Below, piece by piece: positions 1 to 10,136 of a stretch of DNA of 53,879 nt. Position numbers and translations under genes: made by a program. Numbering within the stretch: the first letter of the stretch is position 1; each line of letters begins with the position of its first letter. The notes beneath the pieces were generated by a model. The model was not told the origin of the DNA. It did not search any database and saw nothing but the letters and a program-made list of their open reading frames with translations. Source of the stretch: Cytophagales bacterium Ga0077538 (lineage in GTDB: Bacteria; Bacteroidota; Bacteroidia; Cytophagales; Cyclobacteriaceae); assembly GCA_001464155.1 (NCBI GenBank), contig LNEN01000219.1, positions 1-53,879 of the forward strand, given 5' to 3'.

Positions 1-417
1 ATAAAACTCCACTTAAAAACCTTTGGCCTTGGCATACTTGACTGCAGCCACACCTTGCTCCAATACTTGTTCGCGGGTACTGCGAAACTTGTGAAGAATA
101 TGAACATCCGATGAACCAATACCAGTATGAATACGACCGCGTTTCGCGTAGCGCAAGGCTTCTGCTGCTACATCAATGTCTTCTTCTTTGGCGCGCGTGA
201 GTCCGCAGACGGTTACATCACGCACCGCACGAGAAATGCCAATGACGGATAGAAAATCTCCTGGGCTTGAAATCGGGAAGCCCGCTTCAATCACATCGAC
301 TCCCAACAACTCTAACTCACGAGCAATGGTAATTTTCTCTTCGGTCGATAATTGGCAACCGGGTACTTGTTCGCCATCGCGAAGGGTGGTATCGAATATT
401 TCTACTTTTTGATTCAT
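1..417 (-). pseudogene. leuA: 2-isopropylmalate synthase, N-terminal part; in-frame TAA at 13-15, the remainder lies outside the window
   Basis: [24 protein letters not shown]...[13 protein letters not shown] is typical of LeuA; reading continues in frame after the stop as V-E-F-Y. Confidence 0.8.
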
Positions 418-438
418 GGTGTCGTTGTTAGTTATCCG

Positions 439-1536
439 TTATTCGTTGATGGGTACATTGACCATTGATAATTCTTTTATCACACAATCACCCATGGCCT
501 GCGTGTTGAGTATGTTTTCCTTTTTTGTGGAGGCATCTGCAATATCTACTGTGCGATAGCCATTCTTCAATACAGCCGAAACAGCATCGATGATAGTTTG
601 TGATTCTTCTTTCAGATTAAACGAGATGTCGAGCAGCAAGGCCGTTGAAAGAATGGAGGCGAGCGGATTGGCAATTCCTTTTCCGGTAATGTCATGGGCA
701 CTTCCGTGAATGGGTTCGTATAAACCTACCGTATCACCAATGGAGGCTGAAGCCAGCATTCCCATAGAGCCTGCAATTTGTGAGGCTTCATCGGTAAGGA
801 TATCTCCAAATAAATTTCCGGTAAGCACTACATCGAAGCTGCGTGGGTTTTGAATCAACTTCATGGCAGCACTGTCTACAAATTGATGCTCGATAGTTAC
901 ATCCGGATATTCTTTGGCGACTTGTTGCACCACCTCGCGCCATAAGCGAGAACTCTCCAATACATTGGCCTTGTCAACAGAAGTAACTTTTTTGCTGCGT
1001 GTTAATGCAGCCTTGAATGCTTTGTGCGCAATGCGTTCAATTTCGTAGCGATGATAGATCATCAAGTCGTAGGCGGTGTTGCCTTCGTCTTTTCTTCCCT
1101 TCTCTCCGAAGTACACATCACCCGTCAGTTCGCGAAAGAAAAGAATGTCGGCACCTTTTAATATTTCTGGCTTGATGCTGGAAGCGTGCAAGAGTTCGTC
1201 AAATAATTTGATGGGTCGCAGGTTTGCGTACAAGCCCAACTCCTTGCGCATTTTTAACAAGCCCTGTTCCGGTCTTACTTTTAATGTTGGATCGTTATCG
1301 TATTTTGGATGGCCTACGGCACCAAACAAAATGGCATTAGTACTCTTTAGAGCAATCAACGTTTCATCCGGTAGAGGATTACCCGTTGCTTCAATCGCAT
1401 CATGGCCAATCAGCGCTTCTTCAAATTCGAAGGTGTGATCAAACAATTCAGCTATTTTAGCCAGCACGCGTTTTCCTTCGGTAGTTACTTCTTTGCCGAT
1501 GCCGTCTCCAGGGAGTATGGTTATTTTTCTTTTCAT
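439..1536 (-). CDS. leuB: 3-isopropylmalate dehydrogenase
   Basis: ILPGDGIGKEV, GSAHDITGKGIANPLASILS motifs; position in leu cluster. Confidence 0.97.
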   Translation of the reverse strand: MKRKITILPGDGIGKEVTTEGKRVLAKIAELFDHTFEFEEALIGHDAIEATGNPLPDETLIALKSTNAILFGAVGHPKYDNDPTLKVRPEQGLLKMRKELGLYANLRPIKLFDELLHASSIKPEILKGADILFFRELTGDVYFGEKGRKDEGNTAYDLMIYHRYEIERIAHKAFKAALTRSKKVTSVDKANVLESSRLWREVVQQVAKEYPDVTIEHQFVDSAAMKLIQNPRSFDVVLTGNLFGDILTDEASQIAGSMGMLASASIGDTVGLYEPIHGSAHDITGKGIANPLASILSTALLLDISFNLKEESQTIIDAVSAVLKNGYRTVDIADASTKKENILNTQAMGDCVIKELSMVNVPINE

Positions 1537-1610
1537 TTTTTTAGAGCTGCGAGCTTCTAGCTGTGAGCTCCGAGTTGGCTCGTGACTCGTAGCTAGAAAC
1601 TCGAAGCTTT

Positions 1611-2192
1611 TTAATGTGTTAAGTCAAACTCTTTTATTTCTGCTCTCAAATCCAGCAAGTAATCAATATCATCATACCCATTTATCATGCAGGTCTTTTT
1701 GTATGGATTGATGTCAAAATGTTCTTGTTGATTGCCAAGCTGTACGAACTGTTTTTCTAAATCAACTACTAAAGAAGTTGTCGAATCTTTTTCAATCTGT
1801 TGAATAGTGGTTTGCAAAAAGGCATCACTTACCTGAATAGGCAGTAGTGCATTGTTTAAGGCATTGTTTTTAAAAATATCCGCGAAAAAACTAGAGATGA
1901 TTACACGAAAACCATAATCGTACAAAGCCCAGGCGGCATGCTCGCGACTGCTTCCACAACCAAAGTTTTTTCCGGCCACTAAAATTTTTCCAGAGAAGCG
2001 TGTATCGTTTAAAGCAAAATCACTTTTGGGATTTCCCGCAACATCGTAGCGCCAATCGCGAAATAGATTGTCACCAAAACCCTCGCGCGTGGTAGCTTTT
2101 AAAAAGCGCGCTGGAATAATCTGGTCCGTATCGATGTTTTCAATCGGCAAGGGTATTGCGGTGGATGTTAGTGTTATAAATTTTTCCTTCAT
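1611..2192 (-). CDS. leuD: 3-isopropylmalate dehydratase small subunit
   Basis: [31 protein letters not shown]. Confidence 0.97.
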   Translation of the reverse strand: MKEKFITLTSTAIPLPIENIDTDQIIPARFLKATTREGFGDNLFRDWRYDVAGNPKSDFALNDTRFSGKILVAGKNFGCGSSREHAAWALYDYGFRVIISSFFADIFKNNALNNALLPIQVSDAFLQTTIQQIEKDSTTSLVVDLEKQFVQLGNQQEHFDINPYKKTCMINGYDDIDYLLDLRAEIKEFDLTH

Positions 2193-2262
2193 GCTATTTT
2201 GTTATCTGTTAGTAGTTATTCGTTAGCGGTAAGAGCGTTAACTGATAGCGATTAACCATTAA

Positions 2263-3669
2263 CTAAAGTAGTTCTCGTACATCTGTCACTTTGCCTGTTA
2301 TCGCTGCGGCTGCTGCACTCAAGGGACTTGCCAAAAAGGTTCTGGATTTCGGTCCTTGTCTGCCTTCAAAATTTCTGTTGGAAGTACTGATGCAATATTT
2401 TCCAGCAGGCACTTTATCTTCGTTCATACCGAGGCATGCCGAGCAACCCGGACTGCGCAACTCAAAACCAGCAGCTTCAAATATTTTGTCGAGACCTTCT
2501 TTACGCGCTTGCTCCTCCACTTGTTTGGAGCCGGGGACTACCCATACCTCCACATTGGCGGCTTTCTTTTTCCCCTTTACCATGTCAGCCACCAAGCGCA
2601 AGTCTTCCATGCGTGCATTCGTACAACTTCCGATGAATACATAATCGATGGCTTTGCCCAACAAAGAAGAGCCCGCATCGAGCCCCATGTACTCCAATGA
2701 TTTAGTGAAGGAGGCGTGTTCACTGATTTCCTTTAACTCCAATGTTGTAGGAATGCGATCTGTCACTTTTATGCCCATGCCAGGATTGGTTCCGTAAGTG
2801 ATCATAGGTGCGATGTCAGCTGCATCAAATTTGATAACGAGATCGTAGGCTGAATCGTGATCAGTTTTTAGATTCTTCCATTGCTCAACCAGCGCATCAA
2901 AAGCTTCCCCTTGTGGTGCAAATTTTCTGCCTTTGATGTAGTTAAACGTTGTTTCATCGGGTGCAATCAATCCGCCTCGTGCACCCATTTCTATGCTCAT
3001 GTTGCAAATGGTCATGCGTGCCTCCATCGAAAGTCTTTCGATGGCACTGCCGGCATACTCTACAAAGTAGCCTGTCGCACCACTGGCCGATAGTTTTGAT
3101 ATGATATAGAGAATGATGTCTTTAGCCACAACGCCTTTACCAAGGGCACCATTGATTTCAATCTTCATGGTTTTTGGTTTGTATTGCAACACACATTGTG
3201 TAGCGAGCACCTGTTCCACTTCACTGGTGCCAATGCCAAAGGCAATATTGCCGAAGGCTCCGTGTGTCGAAGTATGACTATCGCCACAAACGATGGTCAT
3301 GCCAGGAAGTGTTAATCCTAACTCGGGACCGATAATGTGTACTATGCCTTGAAAGGCGTGACCTAAATCGTATAGGTCAACGCCAAATTCTGTACAGTTT
3401 TTTCTCAGCGTTTCTACTTGGTGACGAGACAAAGCTTCTTTGATGGGCAGGTGCTGGTCTTTTGTAGGCACATTGTGATCAGCTGTAGCGGTTGTTCGTT
3501 GTGTGTTAAAAACACGGATACCACGTTTGCGCAAACCATCAAAGGCTTGTGGACTGGTAACTTCGTGAATGAAATGGCGATCAATAAAAAGTGCATCCGG
3601 ATGTCCGTCCTGTCGCTTCACTACATGCGCATCCCAGATTTTTTCAAAAAGTGTTTTCGCTTTTGTCAT
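2263..3669 (-). CDS. leuC: 3-isopropylmalate dehydratase large subunit (start set at [10 protein letters not shown] rather than the longer ORF start)
   Basis: [39 protein letters not shown] aconitase-family motifs. Confidence 0.97.
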   Translation of the reverse strand: MTKAKTLFEKIWDAHVVKRQDGHPDALFIDRHFIHEVTSPQAFDGLRKRGIRVFNTQRTTATADHNVPTKDQHLPIKEALSRHQVETLRKNCTEFGVDLYDLGHAFQGIVHIIGPELGLTLPGMTIVCGDSHTSTHGAFGNIAFGIGTSEVEQVLATQCVLQYKPKTMKIEINGALGKGVVAKDIILYIISKLSASGATGYFVEYAGSAIERLSMEARMTICNMSIEMGARGGLIAPDETTFNYIKGRKFAPQGEAFDALVEQWKNLKTDHDSAYDLVIKFDAADIAPMITYGTNPGMGIKVTDRIPTTLELKEISEHASFTKSLEYMGLDAGSSLLGKAIDYVFIGSCTNARMEDLRLVADMVKGKKKAANVEVWVVPGSKQVEEQARKEGLDKIFEAAGFELRSPGCSACLGMNEDKVPAGKYCISTSNRNFEGRQGPKSRTFLASPLSAAAAAITGKVTDVRELL

Positions 3670-3709
3670 TGAACGATTGTTAGTTCGTTTAGCTCGCCAT
3701 AAAAACAAA

Positions 3710-3739
3710 CCGCCCCGACACATTGCTGCATCAGGGCGG
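3710..3739 (-). terminator. Putative attenuator hairpin upstream of leuC
   Basis: Minus strand CCGCCCTGATGCAGCAATGTGTCGGGGCGG followed by TTTGTTTTT; about 9-bp stem with one wobble, 40 nt before the leuC ATG. Confidence 0.7.
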
Positions 3740-3784
3740 AAGTTTCATCGAGTAGAATTTTACTACGCTAATATGAAGTAACAT
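3731..3784 (-). CDS. Putative leu leader peptide [17 protein letters not shown] (17 aa)
   Basis: ATG-initiated small ORF whose last codons (CCG CCC TGA) form the 5' arm of the terminator hairpin. Confidence 0.5.
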   Translation of the reverse strand: MLLHISVVKFYSMKLPP

Positions 3785-3850
3785 TTCTGCATCGTCAACA
3801 AAAACCTAAAAAAGTTTTGCCTCACGAGTGTTTGGTAGTGTCACGTTGCA

Positions 3851-5146
3851 CTAACTATTCAGTACGATTTTTTTGAAGGATCCATAATTGGAAGAGCAGG
3901 AAATGCTTTTTTTCTCTCTTGATAAAAAGCGCTGCAACGAATCAGGAATAGTAACGGGTTGTAGAATGACCGGCTCCACCACTTCCAGAAATTTGGAGGG
4001 ATGCGCTGTTTCTAAAAAAACACCTGTATACTCCGAATTATTTTTGAGAAATGCCTTAAGGCCTAAATATCCAACAGCACCATGTGGATCTAATACATAG
4101 TTGCTATGCTTCATCACGTCCTGCATTACTTTTTTTGTTTCATCATCGCTAAAGGAAAAGCCACTGATACTTTCTCTCATTCGTTCCCAATCATTACTAA
4201 AGAGATCCAACATACGAGAAAAATTACTGGGGTTGCCTACATCCATGGCATTGCTGATAGTAGAAAAGGAAGCATGAGGTGTGAAGACTCCTTTATTTAA
4301 ATAGGTGCACACGCTATCGTTCTTATTAGTGGAGGCCACAAAATGATGAATGGGTAATCCCATTCGTTGAGCGATGAGGCCCGCGGTGAGGTTTCCAAAA
4401 TTTCCACTGGGTACTGAAAACACCACACGTTCTTTATTTATGAGTCGCGACCACGCATAGAAATAATAAAACATCTGTGGAAGAAGTCGTGCAATATTGA
4501 TGGAGTTCGCAGAAGTCAGGAAGAATTGCTTATTGAGGTCAGCATCTTGAAAAGCTGTTTTCACCAAATGTTGACAATCATCAAAGGTGCCATCGACTTC
4601 AATGGCGGTAATGTTGTTACCAAGTGTGGTGAATTGTTTTTCTTGCAGCGCACTAACCTTACCGGAAGGATATAGGATGATCACGCGTACATTAGGAACA
4701 TTATAAAAACCATTGGCTACAGCACTGCCCGTATCACCGGAAGTAGCCACGAGCACCGTCACCTCTTTCTTTTGCTCTTTTGCAAAATGCTGCAGGAGTT
4801 GTGCCATAAAACGAGCGCCAAAATCCTTGAAGGCGAGCGTGGGACCATGAAAGAGCTCCAGTGCAAAAACATTCTCTTCTATTTTTACTAAGGGAGCATC
4901 GAAGGTGATGGTCTGGGCAATTATTTTTTCAAGCTGATCTTCTCCAATTACATTTTCTACATAAGGCTTGACAACCGCGAAAGCTATTTCAGCAAATGGT
5001 AAGGTCTGAGCTCGTTTAAAAAACTCCGGAGGCAGCGTAGGAATTTGTTCAGGCATGTACAAACCACCGTTCGGAGCAAGACTGTGTACAACTGCCTCGC
5101 GCAGACTGACCAAATGCTTCTTATCTTTTGTATTATAAAATTTCAT
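3851..5146 (-). CDS. thrC: Threonine synthase
   Basis: GPTLAFKDFGARFMAQLL, ATSGDTGSAVANGF PLP-enzyme motifs. Confidence 0.96.
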   Translation of the reverse strand: MKFYNTKDKKHLVSLREAVVHSLAPNGGLYMPEQIPTLPPEFFKRAQTLPFAEIAFAVVKPYVENVIGEDQLEKIIAQTITFDAPLVKIEENVFALELFHGPTLAFKDFGARFMAQLLQHFAKEQKKEVTVLVATSGDTGSAVANGFYNVPNVRVIILYPSGKVSALQEKQFTTLGNNITAIEVDGTFDDCQHLVKTAFQDADLNKQFFLTSANSINIARLLPQMFYYFYAWSRLINKERVVFSVPSGNFGNLTAGLIAQRMGLPIHHFVASTNKNDSVCTYLNKGVFTPHASFSTISNAMDVGNPSNFSRMLDLFSNDWERMRESISGFSFSDDETKKVMQDVMKHSNYVLDPHGAVGYLGLKAFLKNNSEYTGVFLETAHPSKFLEVVEPVILQPVTIPDSLQRFLSREKKSISCSSNYGSFKKIVLNS

Positions 5147-5150
5147 GCGC

Positions 5151-6086
5151 TTACGATCCAATTATTTTTGCACCCAATGTATTGACGGATGAGATGAAGA
5201 CATCAGAGGCTAAGTGTATAGCCGCGAATTCTTTTTCCATGGCAACGCTTACTTTTCGAGCTGTTGAAATTCCCTGGCATAGAGCAAAGAGTGTAGGACC
5301 AGAACCAGAGATTCCGCATCCCAGTGCTCCAGCTTCGAGGGCAGCACTTTTTACCTGATAGAAATTTGGTATAAGTGGAGCGCGCATAGGTTCTGCCACA
5401 ACATCTGTCAACGAGCGACCAATTAACTCATAATCACTCTTCATCATCCCGGCCACAAGCGCTGCCGTGTTGGCCCATTGAGTGATGCCATCTTTTAATG
5501 AGATGCTTGGTTTTAAAACCTGTCTTGCATCGCGTGTTTTTATTTCAATGTGCGGGTGGACCAGTACACAAACCAGCTCCTTTGGTGTAGGAATGCTAAT
5601 CACATCCAGCGGATCATTTTGACGAACTAAAATCAAGCCACCCAATAAGCTCGGGGCGGCATTATCAGCATGAGCGGCACCACAGGCAATGCGTTCCGCC
5701 TCCATCACAAAGGGCAACAAGTCTTTTCGCTGAAGAGGTTCGTTCATTAGTTTGTTTACCGCCACAACTGCCGCCACAGCACTGGCTGCACTCGAACCAA
5801 GCCCACTGCCCAGGGGCAAGTTTTTGTGCAGCACAAGATCTATGCCTTGCGAACTATGGATGTGCTTTAGAAATTCCAACACCGCTACGCCCGCAGTATT
5901 TTTATCAGCTTCACGAGGAAGCAAACCCTTATCGCCTAAAATATTGTTGACAACCACCCGGTTGCTGTTATTAAAGGAAGCTTCTACAACATCTCCTGGA
6001 TTATCCACCGCAAGCCCCAGTACATCAAAGCCACAAGAAACATTCCCGATGGAAGCGGGAGCAAAGGCTTTTATAGTTTTACTCAT
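5151..6086 (-). CDS. thrB: Homoserine kinase (start set at MSKTIKAFAPASIGN)
   Basis: GHMP kinase motif PLGSGLGSSAASAVAAV; CGISGSGPTLFAL. Confidence 0.96.
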   Translation of the reverse strand: MSKTIKAFAPASIGNVSCGFDVLGLAVDNPGDVVEASFNNSNRVVVNNILGDKGLLPREADKNTAGVAVLEFLKHIHSSQGIDLVLHKNLPLGSGLGSSAASAVAAVVAVNKLMNEPLQRKDLLPFVMEAERIACGAAHADNAAPSLLGGLILVRQNDPLDVISIPTPKELVCVLVHPHIEIKTRDARQVLKPSISLKDGITQWANTAALVAGMMKSDYELIGRSLTDVVAEPMRAPLIPNFYQVKSAALEAGALGCGISGSGPTLFALCQGISTARKVSVAMEKEFAAIHLASDVFISSVNTLGAKIIGS

Positions 6087-6120
6087 GATTAAATCATTAA
6101 TTGTAATCTGTTGGTTTGAT

Positions 6121-6157
6121 CCTGTCGAAACCGTCTTCGACAGGCTCAGACTGACAA
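6121..6157. repeat. REP-like palindromic intergenic element
   Basis: CCTGTCGAAaccgtcTTCGACAGGctcagactgaca; 9-bp perfect inverted repeat between thrA and thrB. Confidence 0.65.
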
Positions 6158-6162
6158 CAAAC

Positions 6163-8559
6163 TTAATTCGAATAATTACCAATTCGAATAACATCTGCAA
6201 ATACTCCTGCAGCGGTAACCTCTGCTCCTGCTCCTGGACCCCGTACCACTAAAGGTCTTTCTCTGTATCGCTCTGTGGTAATGAGTATAATGTTATCACT
6301 AAAGGCTTTGTTGTTTTCAACGATAGCCTTGTAACGCAATTTTTCATTTTTCGAGGTAGCGGTTTGCAAAAGCGAATCAAAATACTGATCGTGTTGTTGA
6401 AGTTGTGTGAAAAACTCATCGATTGATTGAGCAGATTGACAATCTTCAGGCACAAGATTCTGTACGCTAATATCAGACAATTCTAAAGAAGCTCCTGTTT
6501 CCCGAGCGAGGATTAGAATTTTGCGAGCTACATCCATTCCACTTAAATCATCGCGGGGGTCGGGTTCGGTATAACCTTTTTCTTTGGCCTCTTTCACAAT
6601 AGTGCTAAAGGCCTTCTCTCCGTTAAATGAACTGAAAATAAAATTCAGCGTTCCACTGAGCACACCTTCAATCTTAAGAATCCGGTCTCCACTTAACAGG
6701 AGATCATTAAGGGTGTTGATAATAGGAAGTCCCGCCCCCACATTCGTTTCATATAAAAATTTAGCACCACTCTTTTTAGCAAGTGATTTCAATTGTACGT
6801 ACTGTTCGTGCGAGGCTGAGTTTGCTTTTTTATTAGGAGTAACTACTGATATGCTGGCAGCTAAGGCCTGTTCATAGAGTTTTGTAACTTCTTCACTGGA
6901 GGTACAATCTATGAGGATGCTATTGGGCATGTTTAACTGTATCAAAGTATCGACATAAGAAGTCAATTCCATTGACTGTGAGGATTGAGACAGAGCTGCT
7001 TTCCATTGAGACAGATCAATACCATCCATTTGGAAAAACATTTTTTTGCTATTGGCAAGTCCAATAAGTCGAACGTCTAAATGATGATCAGTGAGTAATT
7101 TTTTTGCTTGTTGTTGAATTTGTTGAAGGAGGGTTCCTCCCACCAGACCAGTGCCAATCAAAAACAAATTGATGGTTTTAGTATCGGAAAGAAAGAAGGC
7201 ATCGTGCAGTACATTAACAGCTTTCGCGATATCAGCCTGACGCACCACTGCCGAGATGTTGCGTTCAGAAGACCCCTGTGCAATGGCGATTACATTAATG
7301 CCATTTTTGCCAAGAGCATTGAACATTCGTCCACTGCTGCCTGGGTGATGTTGCATACTATCACCCACAATGGCCAGAATGGAAAGATCTGTTTCGACAG
7401 AAACCTCATCAATCAGTGCCTCTCTTATTTCATGACTAAACTCTTTTTCCAGCAATTTTTTGGCAAGTTTGGCGACTCCACTTTCTACTGCAATGCAAAT
7501 CGAATGTTCGGAGGACGCCTGGCTGATCAGAATGACATTTATTTTCTCACTTGCTAATGATGAAAACAAACGCATGGAAACACCCACCACTCCGACCAGG
7601 CCGCTTCCTTGTACATTGAGCAGACTGATGTTATTCATGGAGGAAATACCTTTGATCAATTTTCCATTAGTATAAGAGGCGGAAATCTTGGTGCCTCGTA
7701 CCTCTGGATTAAATGTGTTTTTTATCCAGATGGGGATTTGATGTTCCATGGCAGGCTTCATCGTAGCAGGGAAAATCACTTTGGCACCAAAGTGTGAGAG
7801 CTCCATGGCTTCTTCATAACTGAGCTCTGGAACTGGGAAGGCTTTCTTAACTAAACGAGGATCCGCAGTCATCATCCCATCCACATCTGTCCAGATTTCT
7901 AGTGAACTCGCCTGCAAAGCGCCTGCGAAAATGGCAGCTGTATAATCGGAACCGCTACGTCCGAGCGTTGTAGTTTCACCACCTTCTGTTGAGCCTATAA
8001 AACCCGTGATAATTTGAGTGGAAGTGTGGTGTTTAAAATGTTGTTGTATGAGACGATTGGTGATTTCGAAATCCACTTTTGCATAACCAAAATGAGTGTC
8101 GGTACGAATGACATCGCGAGCATCCAGAAATTCAACGTCAAGACCCTCTGCTTTAAAGGCCTCACTAATGATGTAAGCTGATAAACGTTCACCAAAACTC
8201 ATGATGTAATCAAGTGTTCGTGTAGTTCGCTCCTTCACCAGGCAAACACCCTGTAAAACATTTTCTAATTCGTTAAATTGAATTTTTACTTGTGCGAGTA
8301 CACCACTTTGTGTATTGACAGGAAGTAAGCTTCGTACAGTTTCCAGATGCCTTGCTTCCAGTGCTGTTAGAATTTTTTTGAATTCATTATCTCCAGCAAG
8401 GGCCAGCGAGCTTAAGTGTATCAGCTGATCAGTAACACCACCAAAGGCAGAAAAGACAAGCGAGACATCACCACTCAAAGATGGTTTGACAATTTCAATG
8501 ATTGATTTTATACGTTCAGCGGAGGCGGATGAGGAGCCTCCGAATTTTATGACTTTCAT
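6163..8559 (-). CDS. thrA: Bifunctional aspartokinase / homoserine dehydrogenase
   Basis: KFGGSSSASAERI aspartokinase N-terminus, ACT region, GTGLVGGTLLQQI and GVLSGTLNFIFSSF homoserine dehydrogenase motifs. Confidence 0.97.
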   Translation of the reverse strand: MKVIKFGGSSSASAERIKSIIEIVKPSLSGDVSLVFSAFGGVTDQLIHLSSLALAGDNEFKKILTALEARHLETVRSLLPVNTQSGVLAQVKIQFNELENVLQGVCLVKERTTRTLDYIMSFGERLSAYIISEAFKAEGLDVEFLDARDVIRTDTHFGYAKVDFEITNRLIQQHFKHHTSTQIITGFIGSTEGGETTTLGRSGSDYTAAIFAGALQASSLEIWTDVDGMMTADPRLVKKAFPVPELSYEEAMELSHFGAKVIFPATMKPAMEHQIPIWIKNTFNPEVRGTKISASYTNGKLIKGISSMNNISLLNVQGSGLVGVVGVSMRLFSSLASEKINVILISQASSEHSICIAVESGVAKLAKKLLEKEFSHEIREALIDEVSVETDLSILAIVGDSMQHHPGSSGRMFNALGKNGINVIAIAQGSSERNISAVVRQADIAKAVNVLHDAFFLSDTKTINLFLIGTGLVGGTLLQQIQQQAKKLLTDHHLDVRLIGLANSKKMFFQMDGIDLSQWKAALSQSSQSMELTSYVDTLIQLNMPNSILIDCTSSEEVTKLYEQALAASISVVTPNKKANSASHEQYVQLKSLAKKSGAKFLYETNVGAGLPIINTLNDLLLSGDRILKIEGVLSGTLNFIFSSFNGEKAFSTIVKEAKEKGYTEPDPRDDLSGMDVARKILILARETGASLELSDISVQNLVPEDCQSAQSIDEFFTQLQQHDQYFDSLLQTATSKNEKLRYKAIVENNKAFSDNIILITTERYRERPLVVRGPGAGAEVTAAGVFADVIRIGNYSN

Positions 8560-8573
8560 ACATGCTTTGGTTG

Positions 8574-8593
8574 CAGTCTACCCATGTAGACTG
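8574..8593 (-). other. Hairpin immediately upstream of thrA
   Basis: CAGTCTAC-ATGG-GTAGACTG, 8-bp perfect stem, about 15 nt before the thrA start. Confidence 0.5.
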
Positions 8594-8626
8594 AAGTATT
8601 GAATGTTTTAGTTAGATTCTTTTGGA

Positions 8627-8702
8627 GATCACGTACCTCCTGGAGGGCGGTGAGGATTAGAGTTTCTGAACGGGGATTCCCGTAATGGTTGTGGACGTGA
8701 TC
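8627..8702 (-). promoter_or_regulatory. Structured thrA leader element
   Basis: Outer inverted repeat GATCACGT...ACGTGATC enclosing ACGGGaatcCCCGT and CCTCC-AGGAGG hairpins; overlaps a Thr/Ile-rich reading frame. Confidence 0.45.
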
Positions 8703-8825
8703 AAGGAGTGATGGGTAAAAGGGCTATTTCGTAGCGCGCTTACGAAGTAAGCAAGCGGAGAAATCCCCTGGATATATAAAGGTCGAGGAGGCTTCTCACT
8801 TCGCTTTGCTTCGTTCGAAGTGAGG

Positions 8826-10076
8826 TTAGATAAGATACTCAAAAAGGTTTTCATGTTGATTGACAACGGTATAGTTCAATTCGTAATGATCCATTCGTCC
8901 AATAAGCAAGGCAAAATCTTCACGAGATTTTACTTCAATGCCTATAAGGGCCGGACCGGTCTCTTTATTGTGTTTCTGAATGAACTCAAAGCGAACAATG
9001 TCATCCGATGGACCTAAAATATGATTCACAAATTCTTTTAAAGCACCTGGCCGTTGGGCAAAGCGAACAATGAAGTAATGTTTTAGACCTTCGTACAACA
9101 AGGATCGTTCTTTAATCTCCTGCATTCGGTCGATGTCATTATTACCACCACTCACTACACAAACAACCTTCTTACCCTTAATCTGATTGGCATATTGATC
9201 TAAGGCAGCGATGGAGAGTGCTCCTGCTGGTTCAGCTACAATGGCATCTTCATTATACAACTGAAGAATGGTGGAGCTTACTTTGCCCTCGGGCACTAAG
9301 AGCATATCACTCAACATTTCTTTACAAAAGCTGAAAGTGATATCGCCCACCTTTTTTACCGAAGCGCCATCTACAAATCGTTGTATTTTTTCAAGAATAA
9401 CAGGCTTGCCCGCTTGTAAGGCTGCCTGCATGGAGGGTGCTCCACTAGGTTCGGCTCCTATAATGTGGGTATGCGGTGAAAAGGTTTTAAAATAATGTCC
9501 AACACCCGCACATAAACCCCCGCCACCCACAGGAACAAAGACATAATCAATGTTGCTCTGCTCCTCCAATATCTCTTTAGCAACTGTCCCCTGTCCTTCA
9601 ATTATTTTTAAGTGATCGAAGGGAGGAATAAAGACGGATTCTTTTTCTATGCAAAACTTAAGTGCATGAGCCTGACACTCATCAAAAGTGTCACCAATCA
9701 ACACTACTTCAACATGAGTGCCACCAAACATTTTTACCTGATTGATTTTTTGTTTGGGCGTGATGGCGGGCATGTAAATAACGCCCTGAATGTTCAGCGC
9801 TTTGCATGAATACGCAACACCTTGTGCGTGGTTACCGGCACTCGCACAAACAACCCCTTGCTTTCGCTCTTCTGCTGTCAAACTCTGAATCAGATTGTAA
9901 GCACCTCGTATTTTGTACGAGCGCACCACTTGAAGATCCTCCCGCTTTAAGTACACGTCAGCATTAAACTTTTCGGAAAGTTTGCGATGATACTGCAAAG
10001 GAGTTTTGAGGACTACCTTTTGTAGGAGTTCGTGTGCTTTATTTACATCTATGATATGCTGATTAAGGGTTATCAT
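8826..10076 (-). CDS. ilvA: Threonine dehydratase (threonine deaminase)
   Basis: YLKREDLQVVRSYKIRGAYN, SAGNHAQGVA, VPVGGGGLCAG. Confidence 0.96.
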   Translation of the reverse strand: MITLNQHIIDVNKAHELLQKVVLKTPLQYHRKLSEKFNADVYLKREDLQVVRSYKIRGAYNLIQSLTAEERKQGVVCASAGNHAQGVAYSCKALNIQGVIYMPAITPKQKINQVKMFGGTHVEVVLIGDTFDECQAHALKFCIEKESVFIPPFDHLKIIEGQGTVAKEILEEQSNIDYVFVPVGGGGLCAGVGHYFKTFSPHTHIIGAEPSGAPSMQAALQAGKPVILEKIQRFVDGASVKKVGDITFSFCKEMLSDMLLVPEGKVSSTILQLYNEDAIVAEPAGALSIAALDQYANQIKGKKVVCVVSGGNNDIDRMQEIKERSLLYEGLKHYFIVRFAQRPGALKEFVNHILGPSDDIVRFEFIQKHNKETGPALIGIEVKSREDFALLIGRMDHYELNYTVVNQHENLFEYLI

Positions 10077-10136
10077 TCTAGTTGATGATTGACAAGGGAT
10101 AATTGACAATTGTCAACTGTCCATTGTTAATTAGTT

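Noticed and set aside
1076-1438. Plus-strand 120-aa ORF opposite leuB
   Set aside because: Shadow ORF antisense to a well-conserved enzyme; translation shows no family resemblance. The same applies to 176-412, 2291-2700, 5752-6252, 6584-6877, 7108-7557, 22341-22751 and similar.
8795-8824. CTCACTTCG/CGAAGTGAG hairpin right after ilvA as a terminator
   Set aside because: Strong 9-bp stem but no U-tract on the minus strand (AGAAGCCTCC follows), so I do not call it a terminator; kept only as part of the structured region.
10103-10116. TTGACAATTGTCAA perfect palindrome upstream of ilvC stop / ilvA
   Set aside because: Short, AT-rich and in a gap full of TTGACAA/TTGTCAA words; likely decayed repeat rather than an operator without further evidence.
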